From contig NZ_BNBE01000002.1 of the NCBI RefSeq assembly GCF_014654895.1, positions 1,054,001 to 1,118,000 on the forward strand: DNA of 64,000 bases. The letters run 5' to 3'. The position numbers and the translations under genes were made by a program. The stretch comes from Streptomyces filamentosus (GTDB lineage: Bacteria > Actinomycetota > Actinomycetes > Streptomycetales > Streptomycetaceae). Within the stretch, counting starts at the first letter, position 1. Each line of letters starts with the position of its first letter. The notes under the pieces were generated by a model, which was given only the letters and a program-made list of their open reading frames with translations, did no database searches and was not told the DNA's origin. Positions 17,949 to 25,924 of the stretch are shown piece by piece.

Positions 17949-19394
17949 GTGACTGTCAATGATGACTCGTTCACCAGCTGGAAGAACCGTGAGGAGATCG
18001 CGGAGTCGATGATCCCGATCATCGGGAAGCTGCACCGTGAGCAGGACGTCACCGTCCTCGTTCACAGCCGCTCCCTGGTGAACAAGTCGGTCGTCAGCAT
18101 CCTCAAGACGCACCGCTTCGCCCGCCAGATCGCCGGCGAGGAGCTCTCGGTCACCGAGACGCTGCCTTTCCTGCAGACGCTCACCACGCTCGACCTCGGC
18201 CCCTCGCAGATCGACATCGGCATGCTCGCCGCCGAGTACAAGGCCGACTCGCGCGGCCTGACGGTCGAGGAGTTCACCGCGGAGGCCGTCGCCGGCGCCA
18301 CGGGTGCGAACAAGATCGAGCGCCGTGACGGCCGCGACGTCGTCCTCTACGGCTTCGGCCGCATCGGCCGCCTCGTCGCCCGCCTCCTCATCGAGAAGGC
18401 CGGTTCGGGCAACGGCCTGCGCCTGCGCGCCATCGTCGTGCGCGGCGGCGGCGAGGCCGACCTCGTCAAGCGCGCCTCCCTGCTGCGCCGGGACTCGATC
18501 CACGGCCAGTTCCAGGGCACGATCACGGTCGACGAGGCGAACAGCACCATCGTCGCCAACGGCAACACCATCAAGGTGATCTACGCCAACGACCCCTCCG
18601 AGGTCGACTACACGGCGTACGGCATCGAGAACGCCATCCTGATCGACAACACGGGCAAGTGGCGGGACCGCGAGGGCCTGTCCAAGCACCTGCGCCCGGG
18701 CATCGACAAGGTCGTCCTCACCGCGCCCGGCAAGGGCGACGTCCCGAACATCGTGCACGGCGTCAACCACGACACGATCAAGCCGGACGAGCAGATCCTG
18801 TCCTGCGCCTCCTGCACCACCAACGCCATCGTCCCGCCGCTCAAGGCCATGGACGACGAGTACGGCGTGCTGCGCGGTCACGTGGAGACCGTCCACTCGT
18901 TCACGAACGACCAGAACCTGCTGGACAACTACCACAAGGCCGACCGCCGCGGCCGTTCCGCGCCGCTCAACATGGTGATCACCGAGACCGGTGCCGCCTC
19001 GGCCGTCGCGAAGGCGCTGCCGGAGCTGAAGGCCCCGATCACGGGCAGCTCGATCCGCGTCCCCGTCCCGGACGTCTCGATCGCCATCCTCAGCCTGCGC
19101 CTGGGCCGCGAGACCACCCGCGACGAGGTCCTGGAGTACCTCCGCGACGTGTCGCTGCACTCGCCGCTGAAGCGCCAGATCGACTTCACCACGGCTCCCG
19201 ACGCCGTCTCGATGGACTTCGTGGGCTCGCGCCACGCCTCCATCGTGGACGCCGGCGCGACCAAGGTCGACGGCGACAACGCGATCCTGTACCTGTGGTA
19301 CGACAACGAGTTCGGCTACTCCTGCCAGGTCATCCGGGTCGTCCAGCACGTCTCCGGCGTCGAGTACCCGACCTTCCCGGCCCCGGCGGTCTGA
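17949..19394 (+). CDS. gap: Glyceraldehyde-3-phosphate dehydrogenase, long form
   Basis: 481 residues. A Rossmann NAD(P)-binding start GFGRIG is at 135-140, and the catalytic loop SCASCTTN is at about 285-292 with Cys289 as the nucleophile. WYDNEFGYSCQVIR near the C-terminus is a GAPDH signature. About 125 extra residues precede the Rossmann fold (NDDSFTSWKNREEIAESMIP...). This N-terminally extended GAPDH is a known second type in actinobacteria and some proteobacteria. The GTG start has only a weak purine tract (GAAAGA) upstream. It probably runs in glycolysis or gluconeogenesis; the cofactor preference cannot be read from sequence. Followed by a strong bidirectional terminator. Confidence 0.93.
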   Translation: MTVNDDSFTSWKNREEIAESMIPIIGKLHREQDVTVLVHSRSLVNKSVVSILKTHRFARQIAGEELSVTETLPFLQTLTTLDLGPSQIDIGMLAAEYKADSRGLTVEEFTAEAVAGATGANKIERRDGRDVVLYGFGRIGRLVARLLIEKAGSGNGLRLRAIVVRGGGEADLVKRASLLRRDSIHGQFQGTITVDEANSTIVANGNTIKVIYANDPSEVDYTAYGIENAILIDNTGKWRDREGLSKHLRPGIDKVVLTAPGKGDVPNIVHGVNHDTIKPDEQILSCASCTTNAIVPPLKAMDDEYGVLRGHVETVHSFTNDQNLLDNYHKADRRGRSAPLNMVITETGAASAVAKALPELKAPITGSSIRVPVPDVSIAILSLRLGRETTRDEVLEYLRDVSLHSPLKRQIDFTTAPDAVSMDFVGSRHASIVDAGATKVDGDNAILYLWYDNEFGYSCQVIRVVQHVSGVEYPTFPAPAV

Positions 19395-19412
19395 TCCCGC
19401 CCGCGCCCGCGA

Positions 19413-19456
19413 CGAACGGCGGCCCGCACCCTTCGAAGGGTGCGGGCCGCCGTTCG
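19413..19456. terminator. Bidirectional terminator, 44-bp perfect palindrome
   Basis: Two 22-base arms meet at TTCGAA without a mismatch, between the convergent gap and GntR genes. The stem is dominated by GGCGGCCCGCACCC. Confidence 0.9.
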
Positions 19457-19466
19457 CGTCACGCGG

Positions 19467-20183
19467 TCACTTCCCCCGCACCGGACGCAGCGCGCCCGTC
19501 GCCGGCTCGACCGGCTCGTCCCTGGCCTCGGCCCACAGCGAGCGGACGTGGCCGAGGTGGCGTGCCATGCACGCCTCGGCGCCCGCCCGGTCCCGGGCGA
19601 GCATGAGGTCGAGGAGTTCGACGTGCTCCTCGGCGGAGGAGACCAGCTTGCCCGCCTCGTCGAGCCCCGTCAGGCCGTACAGGCGGGACCGCTTGCGCAG
19701 GTCGCCCACGGTCTGCACGAGGCGGTCGTTGCCGGACAGGCCGAGCAGGGTGAGGTGGAACTGCCGGTCCGCCTCCAGGTAGCCGATGAGGTTGTGCTCG
19801 CGGGCGTTGGAGACGATCTCCTCCGCCAGCGGGCGCAGCGCCTCCAGTTCCTCGGTCGTCGCGGTCTCGGTGACCCGGCCGACGGTGGGCACCTCGATCA
19901 GCGCGCGCAGTTCGGTGCACTGGTCGAGTTCGCGCTCGCTGACCTCGGTGATCCGGAAGCCCTTGTTGCGCACCGGTTCGACCAGGCCCTCGCGGGCCAG
20001 GTCGAGCATGGCCTCGCGCACCGGGGTGGCCGAGACCCCGAGTTCGGCCGCGAGGCCCGGGGCCGAGTAGACGGTCCCGGGCTTCAGCTCGCCGGCCGTG
20101 AGGGCCGCGCGCAGCGCGTGGCCCACCTGGTCGCGAAGCCGTTCCTGGGCCTTGATGAGGCTGTGCTGCTTCAGGTCACCCAC
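19467..20183 (-). CDS. GntR-family (FCD/FadR-type) repressor of the hydroxyproline cluster
   Basis: 238 residues. The winged helix-turn-helix is at about 12-80 (YSAPGLAAELGVSATPVREAMLDLAREGLV). An all-helical FCD ligand-binding domain is at about 90-215, with DRQFHLTLLGLSGND and HVELLDLMLARDRAGAEACMARHL carrying the His/Asp positions that bind a metal and carboxylate ligand in this family. It is the last gene on the strand of the catabolic cluster. An AATGTCACGTT sequence 37 bp upstream suggests autoregulation, and related sequences precede the other units. The ligand may be hydroxyproline or a pathway intermediate; this is inference. Confidence 0.9.
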   Translation of the reverse strand: MGDLKQHSLIKAQERLRDQVGHALRAALTAGELKPGTVYSAPGLAAELGVSATPVREAMLDLAREGLVEPVRNKGFRITEVSERELDQCTELRALIEVPTVGRVTETATTEELEALRPLAEEIVSNAREHNLIGYLEADRQFHLTLLGLSGNDRLVQTVGDLRKRSRLYGLTGLDEAGKLVSSAEEHVELLDLMLARDRAGAEACMARHLGHVRSLWAEARDEPVEPATGALRPVRGK

Positions 20184-20219
20184 GCCGTTCCTCCGAGAAT
20201 CCGCAGGCGCCCAGCGTAC

Positions 20220-20230
20220 AATGTCACGTT
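20220..20230 (-). promoter_or_regulatory. Candidate GntR operator 1
   Basis: AATGTCACGTT, an imperfect dyad around the central C, overlaps the stop region of the cyclodeaminase-family gene. It lies 37 bp before the GntR start. Confidence 0.5.
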
Positions 20231-21177
20231 TCGCCGAGAGAGGCTGCCCGGTGGACCGCCACGGCCACGGCCAGATCCTGCCAGGCCATGCCCACGCTCT
20301 TGAAGAGGCGGGGCGCGGGTCCGGGGGCGGCCGGTGCCGGCCTCCGGACGAGGTCGGCGAGGGTGCCGGCGAGGTGGCCGGGTCCCGTCGCCCCCTCCGC
20401 CTCCGGTATCAGCAGGTCACCGGCCTCCCGCGGGGCGGCCGTCCGCGCCTCGACCCACACCTCGGCGCGGCGGACCAGGGCGGTGTCGGTCTCGCGGGCG
20501 TCCGGCTCGTGCGAGCCGATCGCGACGACCACCGCCCCGGGCGCCACCCGCCGCCCGTCGAAGAGGGGTTCGCGGGCGGTGGTGCAGCACACCACCAGGT
20601 CCGCGTCCGCCACCTCCGCCGCGGTGCCGGTGCGGGTCTCGGGGACGCCGATCCCCCGGGCGTACGCGGCGAGCCCGGCGGCCCGCCGGGGGTCGCGGGC
20701 GACGACGGTGAGGGAGGCGAGCTCCCGCACCGCGAGGAGCGCGTCCACGTGTCCGTACGCCTGGGGCCCCGCGCCGAACAGGAGGACCCGCAACGGCCTG
20801 TCCCCCGCGGTGAGGTGACGGACCGCCAGGGCGGAGACGGCGGGGGTGCGCAGCGCGGTGAGCGCGGCGCCGTCGAGCAGGGCGCGGGGCCGCAGCGTGG
20901 CCCCGTCCAGGAGGAGGTAGCCGCCGGTGATGCGGGGCAGCCCGAGGGCGGGGTTGCCGGGCGCCACCCCGGCGATCTTCACCCCGGCCCAGTCCCCGGC
21001 GGCGGCCGGCATGAGCAGCAGCTCGCCGGCCGGGACGGGGACGGCGGAGCGCGCCGGGCAGGTCTCGGGGTCGAGGCCGTCCCGCAGGACCTCGGCGAGG
21101 GCCTCGACGGCCGCCGCCGGGGCGAGGAGCCGGGTGACGGCGCCGGCGTCGAGGTGGGGGAAGGGGGCGGTGCTCAC
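20224..21177 (-). CDS. Ornithine cyclodeaminase / mu-crystallin family protein, probable delta1-pyrroline-2-carboxylate reductase
   Basis: 317 residues. The Rossmann motif VLLFGAGPQAYGHVDALLAV is at about 128-147. Family segments PAGELLLMPAA, VKIAGVAPGNPALGLPRITG, VAIGSHEPDARETD and SVGMAWQDLAVA are present. Members next to proline-racemase-family genes usually reduce delta1-pyrroline-2-carboxylate to L-proline with NAD(P)H. The GTG start at 21177 overlaps the previous stop codon by 4 bases (GTGA), so translation is probably coupled. Acts in the cytoplasm. True ornithine cyclodeaminase activity is less likely in this context. Confidence 0.85.
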   Translation of the reverse strand: MSTAPFPHLDAGAVTRLLAPAAAVEALAEVLRDGLDPETCPARSAVPVPAGELLLMPAAAGDWAGVKIAGVAPGNPALGLPRITGGYLLLDGATLRPRALLDGAALTALRTPAVSALAVRHLTAGDRPLRVLLFGAGPQAYGHVDALLAVRELASLTVVARDPRRAAGLAAYARGIGVPETRTGTAAEVADADLVVCCTTAREPLFDGRRVAPGAVVVAIGSHEPDARETDTALVRRAEVWVEARTAAPREAGDLLIPEAEGATGPGHLAGTLADLVRRPAPAAPGPAPRLFKSVGMAWQDLAVAVAVHRAASLGET

Positions 21178-22220
21178 AGGAGGAACCCCGCGCCGAGGGC
21201 GTCGTCCGGGTCGAGCGTGAAGCGGGCCTCGCCGGTGCGGTGGGCGGTGCCGGTGACCTCGGTGACGATGCCGTGCGCCGGGTCGCCGCCGGGGAGGGCG
21301 CGGCCGGTGAAGACGGTGCCGGTGACCGACTCGTGGGTGAGGGTCAGGCCCCCGTCCAGGCGGCCCTCGTCGGCGAGGAGGGCGATCCGGGTGGAGGTGC
21401 CGGAGCCGCACGGGGAGCGGTCGATCTGGCCGTCGGCGAAGACCGTGACGTTCCGCTGGCGCGGCCCTTCGGGGGTGTCGGGCAGGTCCTCGTGGAGGAT
21501 CGTCCCGTACACCCCGGAGAGCAGCGGCCCGTCGGGGTTCCAGGTGGCGGGGTGGCCGGCGAGCGCGGCGCGGATCTCCCGCCCCGCCCGGGTGAGTTCG
21601 GGCAGGGCGGCCTTCTCCACGGCGAGGCCGAGGTCGCGGGCGCGGACGGAGGCGTAGCAGGCGCCGGCGTGGGCGAGGTCGACCTCGACGATGCCGAGGC
21701 TCGTGGCGACGGGCACCCTGCGGGCGGTGACCCGGGCGGGCACGTTGCGGAAGGTGACGCCGGTGGTGCGGCCGGCGGTCCGGTGGACGGTGGCGGTGAT
21801 CCGTCCGGAGGGCACGTCGATGCGGACGGGCACGTCGCGGTCGCCGGGGCCGGCCGGGACGGTCCCGCTGTCGACGGCCCAGGCGGCGAGCGCGATGGAG
21901 CCGTGCCCGCAGGCGGTGGAGAAGCCGTCCTTGTGCCAGAAGAGGACGCCGAGGTGGGCGCCGTCGTCGTCGGGCGGGACGAGGAAGCCGCCGTACATCC
22001 CGGCGTGGCCGCGGGGTTCCTGGACGAGGAAGCGGCGCAGCGCGTCCAGGGGGCCGGGGCGGGGGGCGGTGCCGGAACCGCCGGCGCCGACGGCGGTGGC
22101 GTACCGCTCGGCGACGGTGTCGCCGGGGGCCGGCGGGCGGCCCTCGGTGACGATCCGGAAGGGTTCGCCCGCGGTGTGGTAGTCGGTGACGCGGATCCCG
22201 TCCGCGGGGAGGACGGTCAC
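21174..22220 (-). CDS. Proline racemase family protein (second copy)
   Basis: 348 residues from GTG at 22220. Both catalytic positions are cysteine: TACGHGSIALAAW and DRSPCGSGTSTR. A Cys/Cys pair fits proline racemase or hydroxyproline 2-epimerase chemistry, whereas trans-3-hydroxyproline dehydratases usually have one Cys replaced. The middle region differs clearly from the neighbouring paralogue (DGPLLSGVYGTILHEDLPD). It overlaps the upstream gene by 4 bases and the downstream gene by 4 bases. The substrate could be another hydroxyproline isomer; not resolvable here. Confidence 0.85.
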   Translation of the reverse strand: MTVLPADGIRVTDYHTAGEPFRIVTEGRPPAPGDTVAERYATAVGAGGSGTAPRPGPLDALRRFLVQEPRGHAGMYGGFLVPPDDDGAHLGVLFWHKDGFSTACGHGSIALAAWAVDSGTVPAGPGDRDVPVRIDVPSGRITATVHRTAGRTTGVTFRNVPARVTARRVPVATSLGIVEVDLAHAGACYASVRARDLGLAVEKAALPELTRAGREIRAALAGHPATWNPDGPLLSGVYGTILHEDLPDTPEGPRQRNVTVFADGQIDRSPCGSGTSTRIALLADEGRLDGGLTLTHESVTGTVFTGRALPGGDPAHGIVTEVTGTAHRTGEARFTLDPDDALGAGFLL

Positions 22221-23221
22221 AGCAGGAATCCGGCGGGGAAGGGGTCGGTGGGGTCGAGGAAGTACTGGGCGGTGCCGGTGATCCAGGCCCGTCCGGTGAC
22301 GGCGGGGACGACGGCGGGCCGGCCGCCGACGGTGGTCTCGGCGACGATCCGCCCGGTGAACTCGGTGCCGATGAAGGACTCGTTGACGAAGTCGGTGTGC
22401 GGGGGCAGCAGGCCGCGGGCGTGGAGCTGGGCCATCCGGGCGCTGGTGCCGGTGCCGCACGGCGAGCGGTCGAACCAGCCGGGGTGGATGGCCATGGCGT
22501 GCCGGGAGCGGGTGGCGTCCGAGCCGGGGGCGGTGAGGTAGACGTGCTTGACGCCCGCGACGGCCGGGTCCTCGGGGTGGACGGGCCGGTCGTCGCCCGC
22601 GTTGATCGCGTCCATGATCGTGAGTCCGGCGGTGAGCAGGTCCTGCTTGCGGGCGCGGTCGAAGGGGAGGCCGAGGGCGTCGAGTTCCACGAAGGCGTAG
22701 AAGTTGCCGCCGTAGGCGAGGTCGTAGGTGACGGTGCCGAGGCCGGGGACCTCGGTCTTGAGGTCGAGTCCGACGGCGAAGGCGGGGACGTTGGTGAGGG
22801 TGACGGAGCGGGCGGCGCCGTCCTCGACGCGGACGTCGGCGGAGACGAGGCCGGCCGGGGTGTCGAGGCGGACGGTGGTGACCGGTTCGACGACCGGGAC
22901 CATGCCGGTCTCGACGAGGACGGTGGCGACGCCGATGGTGCCGTGGCCGCACATCGGGAGCAGGCCGGAGACCTCGACGAAGAGGACTCCGTAGTCGGCG
23001 TCGGGCCGGGTCGGGGGCTGGAGGATCGCGCCGCTCATGGCGGCGTGGCCGCGCGGCTCGTACATGAGCAGGGTGCGCAGGGAGTCGCGGTGCTCGATGA
23101 AGTGGAGGCGCTTCTCGGCCATGGTGGCGCCGGGGATCACCCCCACTCCGCCGGTGATCACCCGGGTGGGCATGCCCTCGGTGTGGGAGTCCACCGCGTG
23201 GTAGACGTGTCGGGTGCGCAT
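22217..23221 (-). CDS. Proline racemase family protein, probable 4-hydroxyproline 2-epimerase
   Basis: 334 residues. The N-terminus HVYHAVDSHTEGMPTRVI is typical. The catalytic cysteines are in LPMCGHGTIG (about residue 90) and DRSPCGTGTSAR (about 252). The Cys/Cys pair and the context with a D-hydroxyproline dehydrogenase support conversion of trans-4-hydroxy-L-proline to cis-4-hydroxy-D-proline. It is cytoplasmic and cofactor-free. It ends in a 4-base overlap with the second paralogue, so the two are co-translated. Confidence 0.9.
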   Translation of the reverse strand: MRTRHVYHAVDSHTEGMPTRVITGGVGVIPGATMAEKRLHFIEHRDSLRTLLMYEPRGHAAMSGAILQPPTRPDADYGVLFVEVSGLLPMCGHGTIGVATVLVETGMVPVVEPVTTVRLDTPAGLVSADVRVEDGAARSVTLTNVPAFAVGLDLKTEVPGLGTVTYDLAYGGNFYAFVELDALGLPFDRARKQDLLTAGLTIMDAINAGDDRPVHPEDPAVAGVKHVYLTAPGSDATRSRHAMAIHPGWFDRSPCGTGTSARMAQLHARGLLPPHTDFVNESFIGTEFTGRIVAETTVGGRPAVVPAVTGRAWITGTAQYFLDPTDPFPAGFLL

Positions 23222-23249
23222 GGGCTGGTCTTCTCCTCTCTTCCCCGGG

Positions 23250-24149
23250 CTAGCGGAGGCCCTCGGCCAGGACCTTCTCGGTGGCGGCGCGGACGGCGGC
23301 CAGGGTGGCGCCGGTGAGCGGCAGGCGCGGGGGGCGGGTGGGGCCGCCGTGGCGGCCGGCGAGGTCCATGGAGAGCTTGATGGCCTGGACGAACTCGGTC
23401 TTGGAGTCCCAGCGGTAGAGGCTGTGCAGCGCCTTGTAGAGCGGGAGCGCGGTGGTGAGGTCGCCGGCGACGGCGGCCCGGTAGAGGGTGGCGGCGGACT
23501 CCGGGAGGGCGTTGGGGTAGCCGGCGATCCAGCCGACGGCGCCCGCGACGGCCAGTTCCAGGAGGACGTCGTCGGCGCCGATGAGGAGGTCGAGTCCGGG
23601 GGCGAGTTCGGCGATCTCGTAGGCGCGGCGGACGTCGCCGCTGAACTCCTTGACGGCGACGATGCTGCCGTCGGCGTGGAGGCGGGCGAGGAGGGCGGGG
23701 GTGAGGTCGACCTTGGTGTCGATGGGGTTGTTGTAGGCGACGACCGGCACTCCGGCGCGGGCGACCTCGGCGTAGTGGGCGCGGACGGCTTCCTCGTCGG
23801 CGCGGTAGGCGTTGGGCGGCAGGAGGAGGACGGAGCCCGCGCCGGCCTCGGCGGCCTGCTCGGCCCAGCGGCGGGACTCGGCGGAGCCGTAGGCGGCGAC
23901 GCCGGGCATGACGCGGCTGCCGTCCCCGGCGGCGGCGACGGCGGTGTGGACGACGGCGGCGCGCTCGGCCTCGGTGAGGGTCTGGTACTCGCCCAGGGAG
24001 CCGTTGGGGACGACGCCGTCGCAGCCGTTGTCGATGAGCCAGCGGACGTGGGCGGCGTAGGCGTCGAGGTCGACGGAGAGGTCCTCGCGCAGCGGCAGGG
24101 TGGTGGCGACCATGATGCCGTGCCAGGGGCGGATGCGGGTGTCGGTCAT
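23250..24149 (-). CDS. Dihydrodipicolinate synthase family protein, candidate pyrroline-hydroxycarboxylate deaminase
   Basis: 299 residues, one TIM-barrel domain of the DHDPS/N-acetylneuraminate lyase family. Typical segments are GVVPNGSLGEYQTLTEAER (active-site loop), VPVVAYNNPIDTKVDLTP (Tyr) and GSIVAVKEFSGD (Schiff-base Lys in VKEF). In hydroxyproline degradation a member of this family deaminates delta1-pyrroline-4-hydroxy-2-carboxylate to 2-oxoglutarate semialdehyde, which fits this cluster. The start at 24149 has AGGAG 9 bases upstream. It begins a unit of four genes with 4-bp to short spacings and an AATGTCAC site ahead. A 2-oxoglutarate semialdehyde dehydrogenase is not in the window. 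Confidence 0.85.
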   Translation of the reverse strand: MTDTRIRPWHGIMVATTLPLREDLSVDLDAYAAHVRWLIDNGCDGVVPNGSLGEYQTLTEAERAAVVHTAVAAAGDGSRVMPGVAAYGSAESRRWAEQAAEAGAGSVLLLPPNAYRADEEAVRAHYAEVARAGVPVVAYNNPIDTKVDLTPALLARLHADGSIVAVKEFSGDVRRAYEIAELAPGLDLLIGADDVLLELAVAGAVGWIAGYPNALPESAATLYRAAVAGDLTTALPLYKALHSLYRWDSKTEFVQAIKLSMDLAGRHGGPTRPPRLPLTGATLAAVRAATEKVLAEGLR

Positions 24150-24169
24150 CGTGACGTACTCCTTTGTAG

Positions 24170-24180
24170 TGTGTGACATT
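24170..24180 (-). promoter_or_regulatory. Candidate GntR operator 2
   Basis: On the minus strand this reads AATGTCACACA, matching the core of the other two sites. It is 21 bp upstream of the deaminase start, in an AT-rich block. Confidence 0.45.
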
Positions 24181-24231
24181 TTACTAAGGGGTGCACGGCG
24201 GCCACAAGGGTGTGGACGCCGGGGAAAGGGG

Positions 24232-25626
24232 CTAGTCGGCGGGGAGTTCCGCGAGCTGCCCGAGCCGTACGGGGCAGGCCAGCGGACGCCGGTCCGGGGC
24301 GGGTCCGTCGCCGGCGAGCGCGGCCACCGCCGGACCGCACATGCGGCCCTGGCACCAGCCCATCCCGGCGCGGGTCAGCAGTTTGACCGTGCGGGCGTCG
24401 GTCGCACCCAGCTCCTCCACCGCCTCGCGGACGCGCCCGGCGGGCACCTCCTCGCAGCGGCAGACGGCGGTCTCCTCGCGGAGCCAGCCGGTCCAGCCGG
24501 GCCCCGGCCGGTGGGCGGCGCCCATGGCGTCGGCGAAGGCCCGCAGCCGCTCCCGGCGCCGGGCGAGACCGGCCGGGACGGGCCGGCCCGCCACCGAGAG
24601 GGCCGCGATCTCGCCCTCCACCAGGGCGAGTCGGGCTCCGCCGACGCCGCCGGTCTCGCCGGCCGACCAGATGCCGGGCACCGAGGTGCGCAGGCCGGGC
24701 GTGAGCACGAGGGCGACGGTGCCGTCCGCGGCGGTGCGGGTGGCGCAGCCGAGGGCGGTGGCGAGGGAGAGTTCGGGGACCAGGCCGTGGCCGACGGCGA
24801 GCGCGTCGCAGGGAACACGGCGGCCGGTGCCGGGCACGGGCCGCCAGTCCCGGTCGAGCCGGGCCACGGTCACCGCCTCGACCCGGCCGGTGCCGTGCGC
24901 CTCCACGACGGCGTGCCGCAGCAGCGGTCTGACCCGGTGGCGCAGCAGCGCCCCGCCGTAGAGGGCGCCCTCGGCGAGCTTGGCCGGGTTGCGCAGCAGG
25001 GTCCCGGTGTGCCGGGCGTACGGTCCGTACCCGGCGGCCTCGACGACGGCGGGCACCCGGGCGCCGGCGGCGGCCAGCGAGGCGGCGACGGCGAGCAGCA
25101 GCGGTCCGCTGCCCGCGACGACGACCCGGCGGCCGGGCAGCACGAGCCCGCCCTTCAGCATGGCCTGCGCTCCCCCGGCGCCGACGACGCCGGGCAGGGT
25201 CCAGCCGGGGAAGGGCAGTTGGCGCTCGTACGCCCCGGTGGCGAGCAGCACCGCGCGGGCCCGGACGGGTTCGCCCGCCGTGTCCTCGGTGCGGGAGTGG
25301 ACGGTCCAGTCGGTGCCGGACCCGGTGACGCTCCACACCTGACGGCCCGGCAGATGACGTATGCGGCCCGCGCGTTCGTGGGCGCGCAGCTCGGCCTCGC
25401 GACCGGCGAAGGCGGCCCAGTCGTGGTGCAGGACGTGGGGGCGTTCGGCGCCGAGGGCCGGGTCGGGGTGGCGGTAGTACTGGCCGCCCGGACGGGCGCC
25501 CGCGTCGAGCAGGGTGACGGGGAGGCCGAGGGAGGCGGCGGTGACGGCGGCGGCGAGACCGGCGGGTCCCGCGCCGACGATCGCGAGGCCGGCGGCCTCG
25601 GCGGGGTCAGACGGCGAGGTCGTCAT
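24232..25626 (-). CDS. FAD-dependent oxidoreductase, D-hydroxyproline/amine dehydrogenase alpha-type subunit
   Basis: 464 residues. The FAD-binding Rossmann motif IVGAGPAGLAAAVTAASLG is at about 16-34, followed by GGQYYRH. A second dinucleotide fold RRVVVAGSGPLLLAVAASLA is at about 168. The C-terminus has a cysteine set, CRCEE ... GMGWCQGRMC, as in BFD-like 2Fe-2S-binding tails. The architecture matches the HcnB / opine-dehydrogenase type subunit. Its neighbours are a small 2Fe-2S protein and a DAO-family flavoprotein, giving the three-subunit dehydrogenase known for D-hydroxyproline. Start overlaps the 2Fe-2S gene by 20 bp. Confidence 0.88.
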   Translation of the reverse strand: MTTSPSDPAEAAGLAIVGAGPAGLAAAVTAASLGLPVTLLDAGARPGGQYYRHPDPALGAERPHVLHHDWAAFAGREAELRAHERAGRIRHLPGRQVWSVTGSGTDWTVHSRTEDTAGEPVRARAVLLATGAYERQLPFPGWTLPGVVGAGGAQAMLKGGLVLPGRRVVVAGSGPLLLAVAASLAAAGARVPAVVEAAGYGPYARHTGTLLRNPAKLAEGALYGGALLRHRVRPLLRHAVVEAHGTGRVEAVTVARLDRDWRPVPGTGRRVPCDALAVGHGLVPELSLATALGCATRTAADGTVALVLTPGLRTSVPGIWSAGETGGVGGARLALVEGEIAALSVAGRPVPAGLARRRERLRAFADAMGAAHRPGPGWTGWLREETAVCRCEEVPAGRVREAVEELGATDARTVKLLTRAGMGWCQGRMCGPAVAALAGDGPAPDRRPLACPVRLGQLAELPAD

Positions 25627-25924
25627 GGCCGGTTCCCTCCTGGCTGGTGACGAGGCCGCCGGGGCGGGCGGGGACGAGGCAGGCGCGGCGGTTCGGGGCG
25701 CCGTCGACGGTGACGAGGCAGTCGAAGCACTGGCCGATCCCGCAGAAGACGCCGCGGGGTTCGCCGGTGCCCCGGGTGGTGCGCCAGGCGAGGACGCCCG
25801 CGCCCCAGAGGGCGGCGGCGACGGTCTGCCCGGCGGCGGCCGGGATCTCCCGATCGTCGAAACGGAAGGTGAAGGTCTCCTGCGGCGCGCCTCCGACGAG
25901 GGCGCGGGGGGTGCGGCGGCTCAA
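25607..25924 (-). CDS. Small 2Fe-2S ferredoxin-like subunit of the dehydrogenase
   Basis: 105 residues starting at TTG 25924, which overlaps the preceding stop as TTGA. The segment FTFRFDDREIPAAAGQTVAAAL matches the N-terminal half of HcnA-like 2Fe-2S proteins. The cluster ligands are CGIGQCFDC and a later Cys in NRRACLVPA. It would pass electrons between the FAD subunits. It is easily missed because it has no ATG or GTG start, but the 4-base overlap and the sequence of the family leave little doubt. Confidence 0.85.
   Translation of the reverse strand: MSRRTPRALVGGAPQETFTFRFDDREIPAAAGQTVAAALWGAGVLAWRTTRGTGEPRGVFCGIGQCFDCLVTVDGAPNRRACLVPARPGGLVTSQEGTGHDDLAV

Noticed and set aside
21174..22220. 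trans-3-hydroxyproline dehydratase
   Set aside because: Both catalytic cysteines are present; dehydratases usually lack one.
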